The position numbers and the translations under genes are program-made. A stretch of 33,689 nucleotides of DNA from Candidatus Gastranaerophilales bacterium (GTDB lineage: Bacteria > Cyanobacteriota > Vampirovibrionia > Gastranaerophilales > Gastranaerophilaceae). Below the pieces are notes generated by a model that made no database searches, was not told where the DNA came from, and worked only from the letters and a program-made list of their open reading frames with translations. Each line of letters begins with the position of its first letter. Positions within the stretch are counted from its first letter, which is position 1. Below are positions 30,826-33,689 of this stretch, in pieces. The stretch lies in assembly GCA_944323635.1 (NCBI GenBank), contig CALUTH010000004.1, positions 1 through 33,689 of the forward strand. Direction: 5' to 3'.

Positions 30826-32652
30826 TTGTCCGTGATAAACGTATGTCTTGCGTGCGACAATAATTACGCAAAGTATGCAGGTGTTGTTATTGCATCAGTT
30901 TTAGTAAACGCGAACCATGATGATGAACTTGTTTTTTACGTTCTTGACGGCGGAATTGAACAGGATAACAAAGAAAAAATTTTATCGCTTAAAAGTATAA
31001 AAGACTGTCAGATTAATTTTGTTGAAATAGACAATAATCTTTTTAGAGACTATATGTCCGTAAAAACTCATGAATATATTTCACTTGCAACATATTACCG
31101 GCTAAAACTTCCGTCAATGCTCTCAGACATCAAACGCGTAATATATTTTGACTGTGATGTTGTTGTTAACTCTTCTCTTAAAGCTTTATTTAATAAGGAA
31201 TTAGGAGATGCACCAGTTGCAGGCGTAAAAGATATTAATAAAAGAATGCTAAAACGAAACCCGGGTTATGTTAATGCCGGCATGCTTGTCATGGATTTGG
31301 AAAATATGCGGAAGCAAAATGCCGAACAGGCTTTTCTTGATTACACACTCAAAAACTTTGAAACAATTAAAATGGGTGATCAGGAAATTATAAACGAGGC
31401 ACTTAAGGGCAGAATAAAAATCATAGAAGATGAATGGAATGTCCAATCCAGCAACTTTATAAACCGTTCCAGCTATACAACCGTACCGCGCTGTATACAT
31501 TATGTTTCAAGACAAAAGCCGTGGAAATTCGGCGCCTTTTGCTGGTTTAAAGAATATTACTTCAAGTATCTTCAACATACGCCGTGGGCATTATCAGAAG
31601 AAGAAAAAAAAGACTGGTATACTCAGAATAAAATTGCGTCCTTCTTGGGTTATATAAAATACAGACCTTTATTCTGGCTTAGACCCAGATATTATCAGGC
31701 ACTTTTCTGCAGTTATATAAAACCCCTCTTTATAAAAGAAAAAAGCGATGTGTTCGTTGTATTTAACACTGCGGGTTTAGGTGATGTTCTTTTGTGTAAC
31801 GGACTTTGCCGGAATATAAAAAAATATTATCCGTCTTCCAAACTTGTATTTGTAACGGATAAACCATTTAAAGACGCAGCCGCCTATCAGGAAGGCGTTG
31901 ACAGTATTCTTACAATAGATAAGCACAAAGGAATAAGCAGTATATCGGATTTTATCAGAGATTTTCCGCATTTACCGCCTGATGCATGTTTTTTAACCTA
32001 TAGAAATGAAAGGAATTTTTTTATTTCCAAATGTATCGGCGCAAAAAAGGTTTTATTCTACTGGAAAGCAAGAAAAGGAAAAATACAACACAGACACACG
32101 ATGCTGTTATCACTGTATACAAAAAATAAAGTGAAAGATTTTCCCATAAAATACAATCCGCCGGAACTGCCGGATAATTTAAAAGCACTGCTGCCGGAAG
32201 AGAAAAACTATGTAGTTTTTTGTCCTGAGAGTAAAAATCCGCCCAAAGACCTGCCGCTTGATTATGCAATAAATTTATTAAAGAAAATCAGCCAGTCTTA
32301 TAAAGTAGTATGTACAGGACACGGAGAAAAGTGCCGGAAATATCTGGATCAGCTTAAAACTGCAGGATGTGATTTTATAGATTTGTCAGACAAAACATCC
32401 ATCCCCGAATTGGCTGCGGTTTTAAAAAACGCTAAATGTACGGTAAGCGTCGACTCCGGACCTGCACACTTAAGTTATGCGGTTGATACGCCTACAATTA
32501 TTTTATTTAGAGAGGTCGGACCGTCAAAAGATTGGGCGCCCGATAAAAAACTCTATCCGCATACTTTTGTTTTTGAAAATGATGTAACCACCGAGCAGGT
32601 ATATAATACAGTTTTATCGTTGGAAAAGGAATTAAGTAATGCGTGCAAATAA
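30826..32652 (+). CDS. Bifunctional glycosyltransferase, GT8 fused to GT9
   Basis: 608 residues with two catalytic modules. The N-terminal GT8 (LgtC-like, about 1-270) has VCLACDNNYAKYAGVVIASV, the metal-binding D109-x-D111 (YFDCDVVV), NAGMLVMDL, GDQEIIN and the HYVSRQKPW ending motif. The C-terminal GT9 heptosyltransferase-type module (about 305-605) shows VVFNTAGLGDVLLCNGLCRN and the nucleotide-site VDSGPAHLSYAVDTPTI. Both fold families build LPS core or outer oligosaccharide, so one chain probably adds two successive sugars at the cytosolic membrane face. Start TTG 30826 is chosen because AAGGAG (30813-30818) lies 7 nt before it; GTG 30832 is the alternative. A second glycosyltransferase overlaps its end. 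Confidence 0.9.
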   Translation: MSVINVCLACDNNYAKYAGVVIASVLVNANHDDELVFYVLDGGIEQDNKEKILSLKSIKDCQINFVEIDNNLFRDYMSVKTHEYISLATYYRLKLPSMLSDIKRVIYFDCDVVVNSSLKALFNKELGDAPVAGVKDINKRMLKRNPGYVNAGMLVMDLENMRKQNAEQAFLDYTLKNFETIKMGDQEIINEALKGRIKIIEDEWNVQSSNFINRSSYTTVPRCIHYVSRQKPWKFGAFCWFKEYYFKYLQHTPWALSEEEKKDWYTQNKIASFLGYIKYRPLFWLRPRYYQALFCSYIKPLFIKEKSDVFVVFNTAGLGDVLLCNGLCRNIKKYYPSSKLVFVTDKPFKDAAAYQEGVDSILTIDKHKGISSISDFIRDFPHLPPDACFLTYRNERNFFISKCIGAKKVLFYWKARKGKIQHRHTMLLSLYTKNKVKDFPIKYNPPELPDNLKALLPEEKNYVVFCPESKNPPKDLPLDYAINLLKKISQSYKVVCTGHGEKCRKYLDQLKTAGCDFIDLSDKTSIPELAAVLKNAKCTVSVDSGPAHLSYAVDTPTIILFREVGPSKDWAPDKKLYPHTFVFENDVTTEQVYNTVLSLEKELSNACK

Positions 32653-33559
32653 AGTATTTTTTATCAAAGACATAGATTCACATTATGTAATTTATTTTCT
32701 GGGTATCAGAATACAAATAAAACATAAATCAAGGTTTAAGTACAAAGAGGCGACGGAATACGGACTTAACAGAGAAGAAAGAACACCGCGGCTGATTGTT
32801 TCTTTAACAACTCACCCCGGCAGAATAAATTGCGTGCACATTACGATTAATACTCTGCTTACACAATCATTGAAACCTGATAAAATCATTCTCTGGCTTG
32901 CGGATTCACAGTTTCCGAACAGAGAACAAGATTTGCCGGCGGAATTGCTGAAATTGCGAGATTTAGGGCTCACAATAGATTGGTGCGAAGATTTAAGGTC
33001 ATACAAAAAACTTCTGCCGACACTTAGAAAATACTCCGATGATATTATCGTCACGGTTGACGATGATGCGTACTACGACAGCGAATTACTTTCAAGTTTA
33101 TATGACGCTTATTTAAAAAACGGTAATAATGTTTACGCAAGACGGGTTGTGAAACTGGCACTTGATACAAATAACGAACTTCAACCGGTTTCCGCGCGTA
33201 AATTTTTGTATGAAGAAAGTTTTGAACCGACTTTTTTACACCAGCAAATTGGTGCGTTCGGGGTAATGTATCCTCCTGGTGTTCTGCATAAAGATATTTA
33301 TGATATAGAAAAAATAAAACGACTGCTGCCGACACACGATGATGTCTATTTCTGGGCTATGGCTGTTTTAAATAATACAAAAATTCAAACAGTCCTCGGA
33401 TTTAATGCTGATATTAATTACATAGACGGCTCGCAAGAGTGCGGTTTGATAAATATTAATCACAAAAACGGTACGGGAATATCACTTGAGGATGCTTATA
33501 AACTGATGATAAAAGAGTATCCGGAAATATTAGACAACATCAAAAAAGATTTATATTAA
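32639..33559 (+). CDS. Glycosyltransferase (GT-A-like) of LPS/surface glycan synthesis
   Basis: 306 residues. An N-terminal lead-in (FFIKDIDSHYVIYFLGIRIQ IKHK) carries the F-L-G-I-R-I phrase often seen in surface-glycan transferases. RLIVSLTTHPGRI (51-63) starts the catalytic fold, and IIVTVDDDAYYD (136-147) holds the acidic D141-D142-D143 cluster expected for UDP-sugar and metal binding. The second half contains LPTHDDVYFWAMAV, a possible catalytic Asp pair. I cannot name acceptor or donor. It overlaps the GT8-GT9 gene by 14 nt and is surely co-translated with it. An isolated REP-like hairpin follows. Confidence 0.8.
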   Translation: MRANKVFFIKDIDSHYVIYFLGIRIQIKHKSRFKYKEATEYGLNREERTPRLIVSLTTHPGRINCVHITINTLLTQSLKPDKIILWLADSQFPNREQDLPAELLKLRDLGLTIDWCEDLRSYKKLLPTLRKYSDDIIVTVDDDAYYDSELLSSLYDAYLKNGNNVYARRVVKLALDTNNELQPVSARKFLYEESFEPTFLHQQIGAFGVMYPPGVLHKDIYDIEKIKRLLPTHDDVYFWAMAVLNNTKIQTVLGFNADINYIDGSQECGLININHKNGTGISLEDAYKLMIKEYPEILDNIKKDLY

Positions 33560-33591
33560 TCATTTATAATATATTATCAAAAATAATTATA

Positions 33592-33612
33592 TCGGGGGCT
33601 ATGCACCCCCGA
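33592..33612. repeat. GC-rich hairpin, possible start of a dispersed intergenic repeat
   Basis: TCGGGGG (33592-33598) and CCCCCGA (33606-33612) form a perfect 7-bp stem with loop CTATGCA in otherwise AT-rich DNA. It is followed by GAGCCCCGCACC and sequence to the window end (33613-33689) unlike the neighbouring coding DNA. The hairpin lacks a U-tract, so a terminator role is doubtful. No gene is visible in 33560-33689. Confidence 0.45.
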
Positions 33613-33689
33613 GCCCCGCACCAAATTTCTTTCTTGTCTTGGATTGCTCGCATTAAACGGGTACGCTTACGCTTTCACCCTCTGCTCGC

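Noticed and set aside
1-33689. CRISPR array or rRNA genes
   Set aside because: No regularly spaced identical repeats and no conserved rRNA sequences were seen; the repeats in 1-8192 are coding and degenerate.

Overview
The window most resembles a gut bacterium of the non-photosynthetic cyanobacterial sister group (Gastranaerophilales / Vampirovibrionia, formerly Melainabacteria). This is inferred, not proven. The points for it are low GC, a flagellar export cluster with flagellin, LPS-type glycosyltransferases pointing to an outer membrane, a zinc sensor that closely matches cyanobacterial SmtB/ZiaR beside its efflux ATPase, and small proteins that start MR(I/V)xxIN and carry an F-x-G-K motif.

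Layout. 1-8192 (minus): one uninterrupted reading frame of at least 2,730 codons for a secreted repeat protein whose C-terminus lies outside the window. 8502-12712 (plus): a compact flagellar cluster holding a FliM/FliN-type switch protein, FliO, FliP, a tandem double FliQ, a small secreted protein and FliR. 12791-13666 (minus): flagellin. 13903-14577 (plus): a divergent NarL/FixJ response regulator. 14578-14980: a long leader with a predicted folded RNA. 14981-18964 (plus): ribH-murQ-gpsA-ricT-DUF1643. 19043-21509 (plus): lemA and two DUF3137 paralogues. 21548-22099 (minus): a minimal tyrosine recombinase. 22226-23830 (minus): ATP-type PEP carboxykinase. 23914-24613 (minus): two small membrane proteins. 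24684-27121: a divergent SmtB-like regulator and a Zn/Cd P1B ATPase with three palindromic operators. 27270-30113 (plus): flavin reductase, a DXS-like enzyme and a secreted cupin. 30207-30480: a candidate type I toxin-antitoxin locus. 30599-30671 (minus): tRNA-Thr(CGU). 30826-33559 (plus): a GT8-GT9 fusion and a second glycosyltransferase. 33592-33689: a hairpin and possible dispersed repeat.

The flagellar part is the most unusual. The switch gene carries two SpoA domains and has a well-placed internal Shine-Dalgarno and ATG that would release a free 116-residue FliN-like protein, as SctQ genes do in injectisomes. FliQ is an in-frame tandem with an exact 118-residue period. The flagellin has three cysteines, and its probable sigma-28 promoter overlaps an inverted repeat next to a LuxR-type regulator gene.

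The other strong candidate for something undescribed is 30207-30480. There a 28-codon hydrophobic peptide gene with a consensus SD, its own terminator and an anti-SD element in its leader faces a convergent antisense RNA of about 95 nt with its own promoter and terminator. Functional statements rest on motifs recognised by eye; no database search or folding program was run.
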